Below are positions 16,445 to 25,069 of a stretch of DNA of 64,000 bases, in pieces. The notes below the pieces were generated by a model, which was given only the letters and a program-made list of their open reading frames with translations, was not told where the DNA came from and did not search any database. Origin of the DNA: Lysobacter_K koreensis. GTDB taxonomy: Bacteria; Pseudomonadota; Gammaproteobacteria; Xanthomonadales; Xanthomonadaceae. The stretch is taken from positions 868,001 through 932,000 of the forward strand of contig NZ_JBHTIH010000003.1 in NCBI RefSeq assembly GCF_042677045.1. The letters are read 5' to 3'. Every line of letters starts with the position of its first letter. Position 1 is the first letter of the stretch. A program made the translations under genes and the position numbers.

Positions 16445-18070
16445 ATGCGACCGATCGCCTTGCCAGGAAGCCGAACCGTCCTCGCCACATGCGTGGCCTT
16501 GCTGCTCGCCGCCGGTTGCGCCAGCCGCATGGGGGAGAGCCGACCGGGCATGGCCTCCGACGGCCCTGCCAATCAGGGGCCCGAATCCCCCCGCGTCGAT
16601 GGCGATGCATCGACCGGTCGCGACGTGTTCCGCAACGAGACCTTCGGCAACGAAGGCTTCTGGACCGACGCGGTGCGGCTGCCCGCGGGCATGGTTGCCG
16701 CCGGTGTTACCCCGATGCAGGTCCTGGCGCTGGGCGTGCAGATCGACCTGGATGCGATCGATGCGGCCACCCAGACCATGCTGATGGAGCAGTTGCGTGC
16801 CGACCCCAGCGGACGAACGTCCGCGTTGCTCAACGACCCCAAGACCACCGTCGCGCTGGTCAACGCCAATGCCGTGATCGGCATGCCGATCAAGGACAGC
16901 AACCGCGACGGCCGCATGGATGCCGGCAAGGGCGACAAGGTCGGCGCCAGTTGCGCGCTGTGCCACACGGTCACTGACGGCGCGGCGTTCACACATCCCG
17001 CCGGGGGCTCGATCGGCCGCCGCCGCGATGGCTTGGCCAACCACAAACTCGACATGGGTGCGATCTTCGCCGTCGCGGCCAATTCGCGCGCGCTGTATCC
17101 GGTGTTGCAGCTCAGCCTCACGGCCAACAAAGGCAAGACCCTCGGCCGTGCGCCCACCGGCCTGACCGAGACCTCCACCGAGGCGGACGTTGACGCCTAC
17201 CTGTCCAACAAGCAGTTCTACCCGGTGGGCAGCTTTGACGACACCTTCGACGGCAACGGCGACACGATGCACAACACGCCGTTGTTCCGACAGGATCTGG
17301 CCGCGCCGTATGGCAGCGAAGGCATGATCGTCAAGCTCGATAATTTCAGCAATCTGGTCTACACCTCGTTGTTCGACCAGACCATGCTGACCACCAAGGG
17401 CGGGCGCGCGCTGCTGCACACGCTCGGCGGCGCGGCCGGCGACGAGATCGCCGACGACTACGTCAAGATCCTCAAGGCCACCAACGTCAAGGGCTATCCC
17501 TACGTCAAGGCCAGCAAGCATCCCAAGCCCGGCAGCGAAGACGCCTTCCTCGGCGTGCGCGTCGACAACACCAAGCTGCTCGATCTCAATGCCTATCTGG
17601 TCAGCCTGGCGGCACCGCAGGGCGCACAGGTGGATGCCGGCAAGGCGGCGCGCGGACGCGAGACGTTCAGCAGTGCCGGGTGCACCGGTTGCCACAATGT
17701 CGATCAAAGCCGGCGGGTGCCGTCGTTCGTGCTGCCGATGGCGCGGATCTTCCCCGGCGACGCGCCAGTAACCCTCGCGCCCCGCATGCCGCCGCTCAAT
17801 CCAGTGCTCAACACGGCCGACTCGACCTTCGACGACAAGATGGCCGTGGTCAATGCCAGCGTGCGCGGCGAAGTGCGCGGCAACGCGATGCCGTTGCTGC
17901 TCGACCTGGAACGCAAACCGGTATTCCTGCACGACGACTCGGTCAACAGCCTCGACGACCTGCTCGACAGCAAGCGCGGCGCCACCGCCCCGCACCCGTT
18001 CTACCTCGCCGGCCGCCAACGCAGCGACGTGATCGAGTTCCTCAAGGGGCTGGATACCGACGGGCGCTGA
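16445..18070 (+). CDS. Diheme cytochrome c lipoprotein, MauG/RoxA-like
   Basis: A 541-residue predicted lipoprotein (MRPIALPGSRTVLATCVALL, lipobox LAAGC with Cys25). It has two heme c sites, C170-ALC-H174 and C413-TGC-H417. The second is in a typical cytochrome c context (GRETFSSAGCTGCHNVDQ). After it comes FLHDDSVNSLDDLLD (His496), a signature shared with diheme peroxidase-like proteins such as MauG and the rubber oxygenase RoxA. The family therefore suggests an extracytoplasmic redox enzyme or electron carrier rather than a respiratory subunit. The substrate is unknown. An upstream in-frame start at 16364 is rejected because the lipoprotein signal and the AAGGAAT ribosome site fit the ATG at 16445. 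Confidence 0.88.
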   Translation: MRPIALPGSRTVLATCVALLLAAGCASRMGESRPGMASDGPANQGPESPRVDGDASTGRDVFRNETFGNEGFWTDAVRLPAGMVAAGVTPMQVLALGVQIDLDAIDAATQTMLMEQLRADPSGRTSALLNDPKTTVALVNANAVIGMPIKDSNRDGRMDAGKGDKVGASCALCHTVTDGAAFTHPAGGSIGRRRDGLANHKLDMGAIFAVAANSRALYPVLQLSLTANKGKTLGRAPTGLTETSTEADVDAYLSNKQFYPVGSFDDTFDGNGDTMHNTPLFRQDLAAPYGSEGMIVKLDNFSNLVYTSLFDQTMLTTKGGRALLHTLGGAAGDEIADDYVKILKATNVKGYPYVKASKHPKPGSEDAFLGVRVDNTKLLDLNAYLVSLAAPQGAQVDAGKAARGRETFSSAGCTGCHNVDQSRRVPSFVLPMARIFPGDAPVTLAPRMPPLNPVLNTADSTFDDKMAVVNASVRGEVRGNAMPLLLDLERKPVFLHDDSVNSLDDLLDSKRGATAPHPFYLAGRQRSDVIEFLKGLDTDGR

Positions 18071-18129
18071 CGCGTCGCACAGGGCTTGGATCGCCACGGG
18101 CACTCCGCGTCCGAACCACGCGGACAAAG

Positions 18130-18158
18130 AAAAAGGGCGGCGATTGCTCGCTGCCCTT
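18130..18158 (-). terminator. Terminator downstream of tRNA-Phe
   Basis: On the minus strand an imperfect stem (AAGGGCAGCGAG...CGCCGCCCTT) ends in TTTTTC, about 30 nt past the tRNA 3' end. Confidence 0.6.
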
Positions 18159-18187
18159 GATCTCCTGCTTCACGCTGACCACCAAAA

Positions 18188-18263
18188 TGGTGGCCGGGGA
18201 GGGAATCGAACCCCCGACACGGGGATTTTCAATCCCCTGCTCTACCAACTGAGCTACCCGGCC
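18188..18263 (-). tRNA. tRNA-Phe (GAA)
   Basis: The minus strand reads a complete 76-nt cloverleaf with encoded CCA. Acceptor GGCCGGG pairs with CCCGGCC, the D arm has AGCTCAGTTGGTAGAGC, anticodon stem GGGGA/TCCCC holds loop TTGAAAA (anticodon GAA), and the T arm has GGGGGTTCGATTCCCTC. No variable-arm extension. The only tRNA found in the window. Confidence 0.97.
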
Positions 18264-18424
18264 ACGTCACGGCAGGCCGTGTGAGGAGCGGGATGATACG
18301 GATGCCGGGCAGGGCTGGCAAGCCGCACCGTCGCTGAATCGCCGGTTGGCCGACGCGTGCACCGGTTTGCGGCGGGCGCATCATCGGGCCGTCGCTCGTT
18401 GCCACGCCCGATCAGGAGGCCACC

Positions 18425-18865
18425 ATGAAAACCTTGCTGTGCGCCTTGCTCGCCACCCTCTCGCTGGGCGCCTGCGCCAGCGATCGCGGGCTGCGCGATG
18501 CCGAACGCCTGTCGCTGTACCGCGCGCATGCCGGCGAGCCGGTCGCCAGTTTTCGCTACACCGGCAGCCTCAATGGCTGGACGCCGCTGGGCGATAGCGC
18601 CCTGGCGGTGTGGACGCGGCCGCGGCAGGCCTACCTGCTGAGCCTCAACGGCACCTGCACCAACCTGGACTTCGCGCAGGCGATCACCATCACCAACCAG
18701 TTCCATACCGTGTACGCGAAGTTCGACAAGGTCATCGTGCTCGACCGCAGCAGCATCAACATCCCGTGCCACATCCGCGAGATTCGCCCGCTCGACGTGG
18801 CCGCCCTCAAGGACGCCGAACGCGAGATACGCGCCGACGCGCGCGTGTCCGAGCGCGAGGGGTAG
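18425..18865 (+). CDS. DUF6491-type lipoprotein
   Basis: A 146-residue lipoprotein (MKTLLCALLATLSLGAC, Cys17). The mature part has the pattern RDAERLSLYRAHAGEPVASF, LGDSALAVWTRPRQAYLL and a conserved Cys pair (GTCTNLDF; INIPCHIREI) that I associate with the Xanthomonadaceae lipoprotein family DUF6491, which has no known function. A ribosome site (CAGGAGG) precedes the ATG. The C-terminal tail is charged (DAEREIRADARVSEREG). Confidence 0.85.
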   Translation: MKTLLCALLATLSLGACASDRGLRDAERLSLYRAHAGEPVASFRYTGSLNGWTPLGDSALAVWTRPRQAYLLSLNGTCTNLDFAQAITITNQFHTVYAKFDKVIVLDRSSINIPCHIREIRPLDVAALKDAEREIRADARVSEREG

Positions 18866-18880
18866 AGCCGCCAGCAGGCC

Positions 18881-19153
18881 CTACTCGGTCGGTGGCTGGT
18901 AGCCGGCGGGCTTGCCGGTGTCGCCCTCGAACAGGAACTTCTGCATCTCCGCCTCGAGGAAGGCGCGGTGCTTGGGATCGAGCGGCGACAGCCGGTTCTC
19001 GTTGATCAGCATGGTCTGGTGGGCCAGCCACGCCGCCCAGCCGGCCTTGCCGATGTGCGCGAACACGCGCTTGCCCAGCTCGCCGGGCCAGGGCACGAAA
19101 TCCAGGCCTTCGGTCTCGCGCTTCTCGTAGTCGCAGTGGATGGTGCGGGGCAT
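18881..19153 (-). CDS. yggX: Fe(2+)-trafficking/oxidative damage protection protein YggX
   Basis: A 90-residue protein of the YggX family: MPRTIHCDYEKRETEGLDF with the single conserved Cys near the N-terminus, then PWPGELGKRVF, GWAAWLAHQTMLINENRL and KFLFEGDTGKPAGY. Full length for the family. YggX limits oxidative damage to iron-sulfur proteins. It follows mutY by 44 nt on the same strand; mutY encodes an Fe-S enzyme, and the mutY-yggX pairing is widespread in gamma-proteobacteria. Confidence 0.97.
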   Translation of the reverse strand: MPRTIHCDYEKRETEGLDFVPWPGELGKRVFAHIGKAGWAAWLAHQTMLINENRLSPLDPKHRAFLEAEMQKFLFEGDTGKPAGYQPPTE

Positions 19154-19197
19154 GGTCGGGCCTTGGTTGGTAACGGCGGGCCGGTGGGCCGCGCCGC

Positions 19198-20265
19198 TCA
19201 GTCGGGTTGCTGCAGCAGCTTGCGGATCGGCGCCGGGATGCCGAGCGCGGCAAGTTCGTCGCGCGCGACCCAGCGCAGGTCGGCATTGTCCCGCACCCGC
19301 TGGCGCGGCGCGACGTCGCGCCAGCGCAGCGGCTGCAGTTCCAGCTTGTAATGGCTGAACGCGTGCGCGATCGCCGGCAGGTATTCGCGGTGGTCGAAGT
19401 CGGCGTGCAGTTGCGCGTCGAACCAGGCGCGGGCGCCGTCGATGTCCTCGGCCTGCGGCAGCGACCACAACGACGCCCACACCCCGGTCGGTGGCCGGCG
19501 CTGGAGCAGGATGCGGCGCCGCGAGTCCTCGGCCCAGAGCACGTGCGCGTATTTCTGCGGCGGCGTCTTCGCTGGCTTGCGCGTCGGCAGCTCGGCAACC
19601 CGGCCGTCGATGCGCGCGACGCAGTCGTGTTGCAGCGGGCACAGCACGCAGGCCGGGTCGGCGCGCGTGCACAGCGTCGCGCCCAGGTCCATCTGCGCCT
19701 GGGTGTAATCGGCCATTCGCGTGGACGGGAGTTGCGGGCTCGCGACATGATCGTCGGCCAACGCCCATAGCTGCTTTTCGATCGCGGGCAACGCCGGCCA
19801 GCCGGCGATGCCGTGGTAGCGCGCGAGCACGCGCTTGACGTTGCCGTCGAGGATCGCGAAGCGATCGCCCCAGGCCTGCGACAGGATCGCCGCCGCGGTG
19901 CTGCGGCCGATGCCCGGCAGCGCGACCAGCGCTGCAAGATCGCGCGGCAGGTCGCCGCCGTGCAGCTCCATGCAACGCTTGGCGGTCGCATGCAGGTTGC
20001 GCGCGCGGGCGTAGTAGCCCAGTCCCGACCACAGCGCGAGCACCTCGTCCTGCTCTGCCGCGGCGAGCGCAGGCAGCGTTGGTAGCGCCGCGACGAAGCG
20101 CTCGAAGTAGGGCGCCGCGGTCTTGACCTGGGTCTGCTGCAGCATGATTTCCGCCAGCCACACCCGGTACGGCGTGCGCGGGTGCTGCCACGGCAGGTCG
20201 TGGCGACCGCTGGTGTCGAACCACGCGAGCAAGCGCTCGGCGAAGGTGTCAGTGGGCGCGCTCAT
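19198..20265 (-). CDS. mutY: Adenine DNA glycosylase MutY
   Basis: A 355-residue A/G-specific adenine glycosylase that removes adenine mispaired with 8-oxoguanine. Visible: catalytic Glu39 in VWLAEIMLQQTQV, helix-hairpin-helix LVALPGIGRSTAAAIL, catalytic Asp140 in FAILDGNVKRVLARYHG, [4Fe-4S] ligands Cys199-x6-Cys206-x2-Cys209-x5-Cys215, and a C-terminal Nudix-like 8-oxoG recognition domain. Full length. Its ATG overlaps the stop of the upstream AsmA-like gene by four bases, so both are probably co-translated with yggX downstream. Confidence 0.98.
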   Translation of the reverse strand: MSAPTDTFAERLLAWFDTSGRHDLPWQHPRTPYRVWLAEIMLQQTQVKTAAPYFERFVAALPTLPALAAAEQDEVLALWSGLGYYARARNLHATAKRCMELHGGDLPRDLAALVALPGIGRSTAAAILSQAWGDRFAILDGNVKRVLARYHGIAGWPALPAIEKQLWALADDHVASPQLPSTRMADYTQAQMDLGATLCTRADPACVLCPLQHDCVARIDGRVAELPTRKPAKTPPQKYAHVLWAEDSRRRILLQRRPPTGVWASLWSLPQAEDIDGARAWFDAQLHADFDHREYLPAIAHAFSHYKLELQPLRWRDVAPRQRVRDNADLRWVARDELAALGIPAPIRKLLQQPD

Positions 20266-21566
20266 AGAAGCGGCGACTGCCCGTCATCGAACTCGATCTC
20301 GACGCCCTCCAGCGTGGCCCCGGAAATCACCAGCGTCGGCGTGCTCAAGGTGCCGTCGATCGGCGGCAGCGGCGAGCCGCTGGCGGCCGCTTTCGTCCAT
20401 GCGAGCACTTCCGGCAGCCGGAAGCGCCCGTCGAACACGGTGGCATCGCGACGCAGCCGCAACGCGGCGGTGTCGCTGAAATCCGGCTTGCCGTCGTAGC
20501 GCAGCGCGAACGGCAGCGGCGAGCGCGATTGCCCGATCGGCGGCGGCAACGCCGGCCACGCCTGCGGCCACTGCGCGATCACCCCGTCGAGCTGCCCGCT
20601 GACGCGACGACCCAGAGCGAGCGTGCCGTGGGCGTCGAGCGTGGGCACCGGATCGGTGTCGGTCGCACCACGGCCGCGAAGGGCGACACCGGCCGGTGCG
20701 AGCGTCCACGTCGCCTCGTCGAATACTAGCGGGCTGTGCAGGCCGAGCGCGAACGGCAGGCGCGTCGTGCCCGATTCGTACGCCGCGGCCATGCCCAGCC
20801 GCGCCGGCGTCACCTGCAGCTGGTCGTCGCCGAGCCGCAGCGGTCCTGACAACGCGAGCGTCGCCGGCATGCGCCAGTCGCCGCGCTCCAAGGTGACGCG
20901 GCCGTGCGCGGCGAAACCGGTCACGCCGGACTGGATCAGCGCCTGCGGCCGCGTGATCGCCACGGCCAGGTCGACCGGAATCGCGAGCGGTGGGTCGAGA
21001 TAGCGGCCGCGCAGGCGCGCCTGCATCGGCCTGTCGGGGTACAGCGAGGGCAGGTCGGCGTGGATGCGGTCGACGCGCCAGTTGTCGTTGGCGATCGCGC
21101 CGTCGCTGATGCGCAGGCCGGCGGTCAGCGTCGGGAAGCGCTTCTCCGCCGGCGGGCGGGTCGCCTGCCAGTGTTGCAACGCCGGCAGGTCGATTTGCGG
21201 CGCGTCCAGTTCGATGCGCTCGACGGTGAGGTCGCGGCCGCGCGCGCGGATCGTCGACCACGGCAGCGACAGGTACACGCGTCTGGCGCGCAGCACCGGC
21301 GTGGCCGCGCCCGGTTCGCGCGCGACCACGTCGCGCAGCACCAGCGTTGGCGTGCCGCGCAGGCGGTATTCGCTGGCGCCACTGGCACTGATCTGCAGGC
21401 CGAGCGCGGCGCCGATGCGATCGAGCAGCAGGCCGGCCATGCGCTCGGGCTGCGCGACCCAGCGCAGCGCCAGCGCCAGCAACGCGAGCAGCACCAGCAG
21501 CAGCACGACGAACACGACCGCGCGCTTGTGGGACGGGCGGGAGTTTTGCTCGGGCGCTGCGCTCAT
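20262..21566 (-). CDS. AsmA-like envelope protein
   Basis: A 434-residue protein with a single N-terminal membrane anchor (AVVFVVLLLVLLALLALALRW, residues about 16-36) and a long beta-rich extracytoplasmic part, the layout of AsmA/bridge-like lipid-transport proteins. Typical segments are ERMAGLLLDRIGAALGLQI, then VERIELDAPQIDLPALQHW and FPTLTAGLRISDGAI. It is shorter than E. coli AsmA, and assignment rests on architecture and these motifs. Its stop overlaps the mutY start (ATGA), and ftsY lies 12 nt upstream, so ftsY-asmA-like-mutY-yggX form one minus-strand unit. Confidence 0.82.
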   Translation of the reverse strand: MSAAPEQNSRPSHKRAVVFVVLLLVLLALLALALRWVAQPERMAGLLLDRIGAALGLQISASGASEYRLRGTPTLVLRDVVAREPGAATPVLRARRVYLSLPWSTIRARGRDLTVERIELDAPQIDLPALQHWQATRPPAEKRFPTLTAGLRISDGAIANDNWRVDRIHADLPSLYPDRPMQARLRGRYLDPPLAIPVDLAVAITRPQALIQSGVTGFAAHGRVTLERGDWRMPATLALSGPLRLGDDQLQVTPARLGMAAAYESGTTRLPFALGLHSPLVFDEATWTLAPAGVALRGRGATDTDPVPTLDAHGTLALGRRVSGQLDGVIAQWPQAWPALPPPIGQSRSPLPFALRYDGKPDFSDTAALRLRRDATVFDGRFRLPEVLAWTKAAASGSPLPPIDGTLSTPTLVISGATLEGVEIEFDDGQSPLL

Positions 21567-21578
21567 ACGCCCGCGGCG

Positions 21579-22862
21579 TCAGGCGCCGAGCGTGCCCGGC
21601 AACAACGCATCGACGAACGCCTCGGCATCGAACACGCGCAGGTCCTCGGGACGCTCGCCGATGCCGGCGAAGCGGATCGGGATGCCGAACTCGCGCGCCA
21701 GCGCAAACACCACGCCGCCCTTGGCGGTGCCGTCGAGCTTGGTCACCACCAGCCCGGTCACGCCTACCGCGGCATGGAACTGGCGCAACTGCGACAACGC
21801 GTTCTGCCCGGTGGTGCCGTCGATCACCATCAACACCTCGTGCGGCGCACGTGGGTCGACCTTGACCAGCACGCGCTTGATCTTGCCCAACTCGGCCATC
21901 AGCCCCTGCTGGGTGTGCAGGCGCCCGGCGGTGTCGGCGATCAGCACATCGGTGCCGCGCGCCTTGGCCGCCTGCAATGCGTCGAACGCCACCGACGCGG
22001 CGTCGCCACCCTTGCCCAGCGCGTTCTCGCCCTGCGCGATCACCGGCACGCCGTTGCGGTCGCCCCAGGCCTGCAGCTGCGCGACAGCGGCCGCGCGGAA
22101 GGTGTCGCCAGCGGCAAGCATCAGCGAGCGGTTCTCGTCCTTGAAGCGGCGCGCGAGCTTGCCGATCGTGGTGGTCTTGCCGACGCCGTTGACGCCGACG
22201 GTCAGCAGAACGAAAGGCTTCGCTTCCGGGTCGATCCGCAGCGGCACCGCGACCGGCGCCAGCATCGCCAGCAGCTCCGCACGCAACGCGCCGAGCAGGG
22301 CCTGGGCGTCGGCGAACTCGCGCGACTTCATGCGCCGGCGCAGCGCCTCGAGCAGTTGCGTGGTCGCGGCGACGCCGACGTCGGCGGTGAGCAGCGCGGT
22401 TTCGATCTCGTCGAGCAGGTCGTCGTCGAGCTTGGGGTTGCGCGAGAACAGCCCGCCCAGGCTACGCGCGAAGCCGCTGCCGCGCAGGCGTTCGCGCCAG
22501 CCGGGCTTGCCGGGCGCGGCGGCAGGCTTGTCCTGGGTGGTCGCGTTCTCGACCTGCAGCTGCGCGGCCGGCGCGGGCAACAGCTCCGCGCCGGCGGGCG
22601 CGCTGACGAAGGGTTCGACATCCATCGCCGCGGCGATGATTTCCGACGGGATGGCCGGGCTCGCGGCCGACACCTCGAATGGCGCGAGCTGCGCGGGCGC
22701 CGTCGGTGCGGACGCTGTCGTGCCGGGATCGCTGCTCGCGGGCATCGTCTCGCTGCGACGGGCGTCCGGAAACGCGGCCGCCAGCTCCTCGGCGCTGTAG
22801 CGGCGTTCGGAGCTGGCGGGCGGGGAGGGATCGGGCTTCTTGCGGCGAAAAAAACTAACCAT
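21579..22862 (-). CDS. ftsY: Signal recognition particle receptor FtsY
   Basis: A 427-residue SRP receptor GTPase that docks ribosome-nascent-chain complexes at the membrane. After an acidic, proline/alanine-rich A region (to about residue 120) come the N domain and the G domain with G1 GVNGVGKTT (from 223), the insertion-box AGDTFRAAAVAQL, G3 DTAGR (310-314), G4 TKLDG (374-378) and the closing GERPEDLRVFD. The start at 22862 gives MVSFFRRKKP, a basic membrane-contact N-terminus. Divergent from rsmD with 103 nt between the starts, the same arrangement as in many proteobacteria. Confidence 0.98.
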   Translation of the reverse strand: MVSFFRRKKPDPSPPASSERRYSAEELAAAFPDARRSETMPASSDPGTTASAPTAPAQLAPFEVSAASPAIPSEIIAAAMDVEPFVSAPAGAELLPAPAAQLQVENATTQDKPAAAPGKPGWRERLRGSGFARSLGGLFSRNPKLDDDLLDEIETALLTADVGVAATTQLLEALRRRMKSREFADAQALLGALRAELLAMLAPVAVPLRIDPEAKPFVLLTVGVNGVGKTTTIGKLARRFKDENRSLMLAAGDTFRAAAVAQLQAWGDRNGVPVIAQGENALGKGGDAASVAFDALQAAKARGTDVLIADTAGRLHTQQGLMAELGKIKRVLVKVDPRAPHEVLMVIDGTTGQNALSQLRQFHAAVGVTGLVVTKLDGTAKGGVVFALAREFGIPIRFAGIGERPEDLRVFDAEAFVDALLPGTLGA

Positions 22863-22965
22863 CGAAACTAACCATCAGAACGGACCATCGAAGGCTGACC
22901 GGCGAGGCGCGGGCGGGGATGCGCGACAATGCGCACATGCTAGCACCGGCCCTCCGGCACCTCCG

Positions 22966-23580
22966 ATGAAGACCCCATCCCGGCGAGGCCTCGCCAGACC
23001 TGCGCGTGCCAGCCCCCCGGCCATGCGCGCCGTGGGCGCGGTCCGCCTGATCGGAGGCCAGTGGCGCGGCACGCGCCTGGCGGTGCCCGACGCGCCCGGC
23101 CTGCGACCGACCGCCGATCGGGTGCGCGAAACGCTGTTCAACTGGCTCGCGCCGATGTTGCCCGGCGCGCGCGTGCTCGACCTGTTCGCCGGCAGCGGCG
23201 CGCTCGGGCTGGAAGCTGTGTCGCGCGGCGCGGCCGCGGCGGTGCTGGTCGAACGTGATCCAGGGCTGGCCGAGGCGTTGCGCACGGTTGCCGCGCGCCT
23301 GCCCGGAGGCGAGGCGCTGCGCGTGGTCCAGACCGATGCGTTGGCCTGGCTGGGATCGGCGCCCACGCAGGCGTTCGATCTGGTGTTCGTCGATCCGCCG
23401 TTCGCCGCGGGCCTCTGGGATGCGGTACTGCCCGCGCTGCTGCCGTGGCTGTCGGCCGATGCCTGGCTGTATCTGGAGACGCCCGGCGAGGCGGTCGTGG
23501 ACATGCCGCCGCCGTGGGCGCTGCACCGCGAAGGCCGCACCCGCGAGGTCCGCTACGCCCTGTACCGGCGCCTGCGGTAG
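22966..23580 (+). CDS. rsmD: 16S rRNA m2G966 methyltransferase RsmD
   Basis: A 204-residue SAM-dependent methyltransferase acting on G966 of 16S rRNA in the 30S subunit. Motifs: substrate-site LIGGQWRGTRL and LRPTADRVRETLFNWL, SAM-binding DLFAGSGALGLEAVSRGA, and catalytic VDPPFA. The ATG at 22966 gives a short basic lead-in; the next ATG (23023, just before RAVGAVRLIGG) is an alternative. Divergent from ftsY, 71 nt upstream of coaD. Confidence 0.96.
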   Translation: MKTPSRRGLARPARASPPAMRAVGAVRLIGGQWRGTRLAVPDAPGLRPTADRVRETLFNWLAPMLPGARVLDLFAGSGALGLEAVSRGAAAAVLVERDPGLAEALRTVAARLPGGEALRVVQTDALAWLGSAPTQAFDLVFVDPPFAAGLWDAVLPALLPWLSADAWLYLETPGEAVVDMPPPWALHREGRTREVRYALYRRLR

Positions 23581-23651
23581 CCGCCATGGCCGCTGATACA
23601 CTTGCCGCAGACCGGCCGGCACGCGCGCCAGCCCCCTCGAACGACGATCGA

Positions 23652-24152
23652 ATGACCGCGGCCCAAAACCGAATCGCCGTTTACCCCGGCACCTTCGACC
23701 CGATCACCAATGGCCACATCGACCTCGTCGACCGTGCCGCGCCGTTGTTCGAGCACCTGATCATCGGCGTGGCCGAAAGCCCGGGCAAGAGTCCGGCGCT
23801 GCCGCTGCAGTTGCGCGTCGACCTCGCCCGCGAGGCGGTCGCGCACCACGCCAACGTCGAGGTGCGCGGGTTCGATTCGCTGCTCGCCCATTTCGTCGCC
23901 GACCTGGGCGCCGGGGTGCTGCTGCGCGGGCTGCGCGCGGTGTCCGACTTCGAATACGAGTTCCAGCTGGCGAGCATGAATCGCCACCTGATCCCGGAAG
24001 TGGAGACGTTGTTCCTCACTCCGGCCGAGCAGTACGGTTTCATTTCTTCATCGCTGGTACGCGAAATCGCCCGCCTCGGCGGCGATGTTTCGGGTTTCGT
24101 GCCACCAGCGGTAGCCGCCGCGCTGCAGGCCCAATGGCAGCGCACCAAGTAA
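23652..24152 (+). CDS. coaD: Phosphopantetheine adenylyltransferase CoaD
   Basis: A 166-residue enzyme making dephospho-CoA from 4'-phosphopantetheine and ATP, the penultimate step of CoA synthesis. It shows the nucleotidyltransferase signature YPGTFDPITNGHIDL, LLRGLRAVSDFEYEFQLASM and the C-terminal ISSSLVREIARLGGDVSGFV. The start at 23652 is chosen because the family begins a few residues before this motif. The next gene starts 21 nt downstream. Confidence 0.97.
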   Translation: MTAAQNRIAVYPGTFDPITNGHIDLVDRAAPLFEHLIIGVAESPGKSPALPLQLRVDLAREAVAHHANVEVRGFDSLLAHFVADLGAGVLLRGLRAVSDFEYEFQLASMNRHLIPEVETLFLTPAEQYGFISSSLVREIARLGGDVSGFVPPAVAAALQAQWQRTK

Positions 24153-24173
24153 TCCAATGACACGGGGAATCCG

Positions 24174-24665
24174 ATGAAAACCACCACCCGCCTGATGCTG
24201 ATCGCCTGCCTGGCGCTGCCGTTCCTGGCCGCGTGCAAGAAGGAAGAAGCCGCGCCGGTCGCTGCCGTGCAGGCACCGCTGGTCGCGCCGACCGGCACCG
24301 AGAGCGCCGACTGGGACAAGTACCTGCAAGAAGTGGTGACCCGAAACATCGATGGCGCCACCAGCGTCTACCTCTACACGCTGCCGTCGGAGACCTCGGC
24401 CGATTTTGCCGGCGAGTACGCGCGCCAGCTGGAGAAGGCCGAGGCCGACGTCGCCCGCGGCGGTGTCGAAGGCACGCTGCTGGCCTACGGCTCGCAGAAC
24501 TCGGCCAAGTCGGCCGACCTCGCGATCGCCGCGTTTGCCAAGGCGCAGGCCGGTTCGATGAAGGGGGTCAAGGTGCTGTTCATCGGCGCGCCGGCGGACA
24601 GCGAGCGCGTCAAGGCGGCCGTGGTTGCGTCGGGCGCCGAGTTCAAGTTCATCGAAGCCAAGTGA
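24174..24665 (+). CDS. Lipoprotein of unknown function
   Basis: A 163-residue predicted lipoprotein (MKTTTRLMLIACLALPFLAAC followed by KKEEAAP, a typical lipobox and charged linker). The mature part (about residues 40-163) alternates helices and strands and ends GVKVLFIGAPADSERVKAAV. I do not recognise a family. It starts 21 nt after coaD and is probably co-transcribed with it. Confidence 0.85.
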   Translation: MKTTTRLMLIACLALPFLAACKKEEAAPVAAVQAPLVAPTGTESADWDKYLQEVVTRNIDGATSVYLYTLPSETSADFAGEYARQLEKAEADVARGGVEGTLLAYGSQNSAKSADLAIAAFAKAQAGSMKGVKVLFIGAPADSERVKAAVVASGAEFKFIEAK

Positions 24666-24702
24666 CGCAATGGCCCCGTGCGCGTTGCGCACGGGCCATT
24701 GC
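24666..24702. repeat. Long perfect-arm hairpin after the lipoprotein gene
   Basis: Arms around GCAATGGCCC...GGGCCATTGC with a GTTG loop region, immediately after the stop codon. There is no T-run, so it is a poor intrinsic terminator but could block 3'-end decay. Confidence 0.5.
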
Positions 24703-24781
24703 GTCATCCCGAACACAGTGAGGGATCTGCTTCGCGCGCGATCGTCGGCAAGCAGATTCCTCACATCCGGTTCGGAATGAC
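24703..24781. repeat. Inverted-repeat element with GTCATCCCGAAC ends
   Basis: The left arm starts GTCATCCCGAACACAGTGAG and ends ATCTGCTT near 24732. The right arm (24749-24781) is its imperfect reverse complement ending GTTCGGAATGAC. Short non-coding elements with this terminus are scattered in many proteobacterial genomes. It ends seven bases before the ferredoxin start, so it must contribute to or insulate that gene's 5' region. Confidence 0.65.
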
Positions 24782-24787
24782 AACACC

Positions 24788-25036
24788 ATGTCGCTCAAGA
24801 TCAACGAACTTTGCGTCAACTGCGACGTCTGCGAACCGGCCTGTCCCAACCAGGCGATCTCGCAGGGCGAAACCATCTACGTGATCGATCCGGCGCGTTG
24901 CACCCAATGCGTGGGTCACTTCGACGAACCGCAATGCGTGGTCGTCTGCCCGGTCGAGTGCATCGACCCCGATCCGGCCCATCCCGAGTCCACCGAACAG
25001 TTGCTCGCCAAGCTGGCGCGGCTGCAGCCCTTGTGA
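24788..25036 (+). CDS. yfhL: YfhL-like 2[4Fe-4S] ferredoxin
   Basis: An 82-residue ferredoxin. Cluster motifs are C9VNC12DVC15EPAC19P and C38TQC41...C50VVVC54P, with the eight-residue insertion (VGHFDEPQ) in the second motif that marks the YfhL/Alvin-type ferredoxins, plus an extra Cys58. Soluble electron carrier with partner unknown. Full length. The gene starts directly after the inverted-repeat element. Confidence 0.95.
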   Translation: MSLKINELCVNCDVCEPACPNQAISQGETIYVIDPARCTQCVGHFDEPQCVVVCPVECIDPDPAHPESTEQLLAKLARLQPL

Positions 25037-25069
25037 CGCAGGCGAAATGAAGCAACAGGAGCAAGTGCA

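Noticed and set aside
24666..24702. Intrinsic terminator or riboswitch after the coaD-lipoprotein unit
   Set aside because: The hairpin has no U-tract and no conserved riboswitch core; recorded only as a hairpin.
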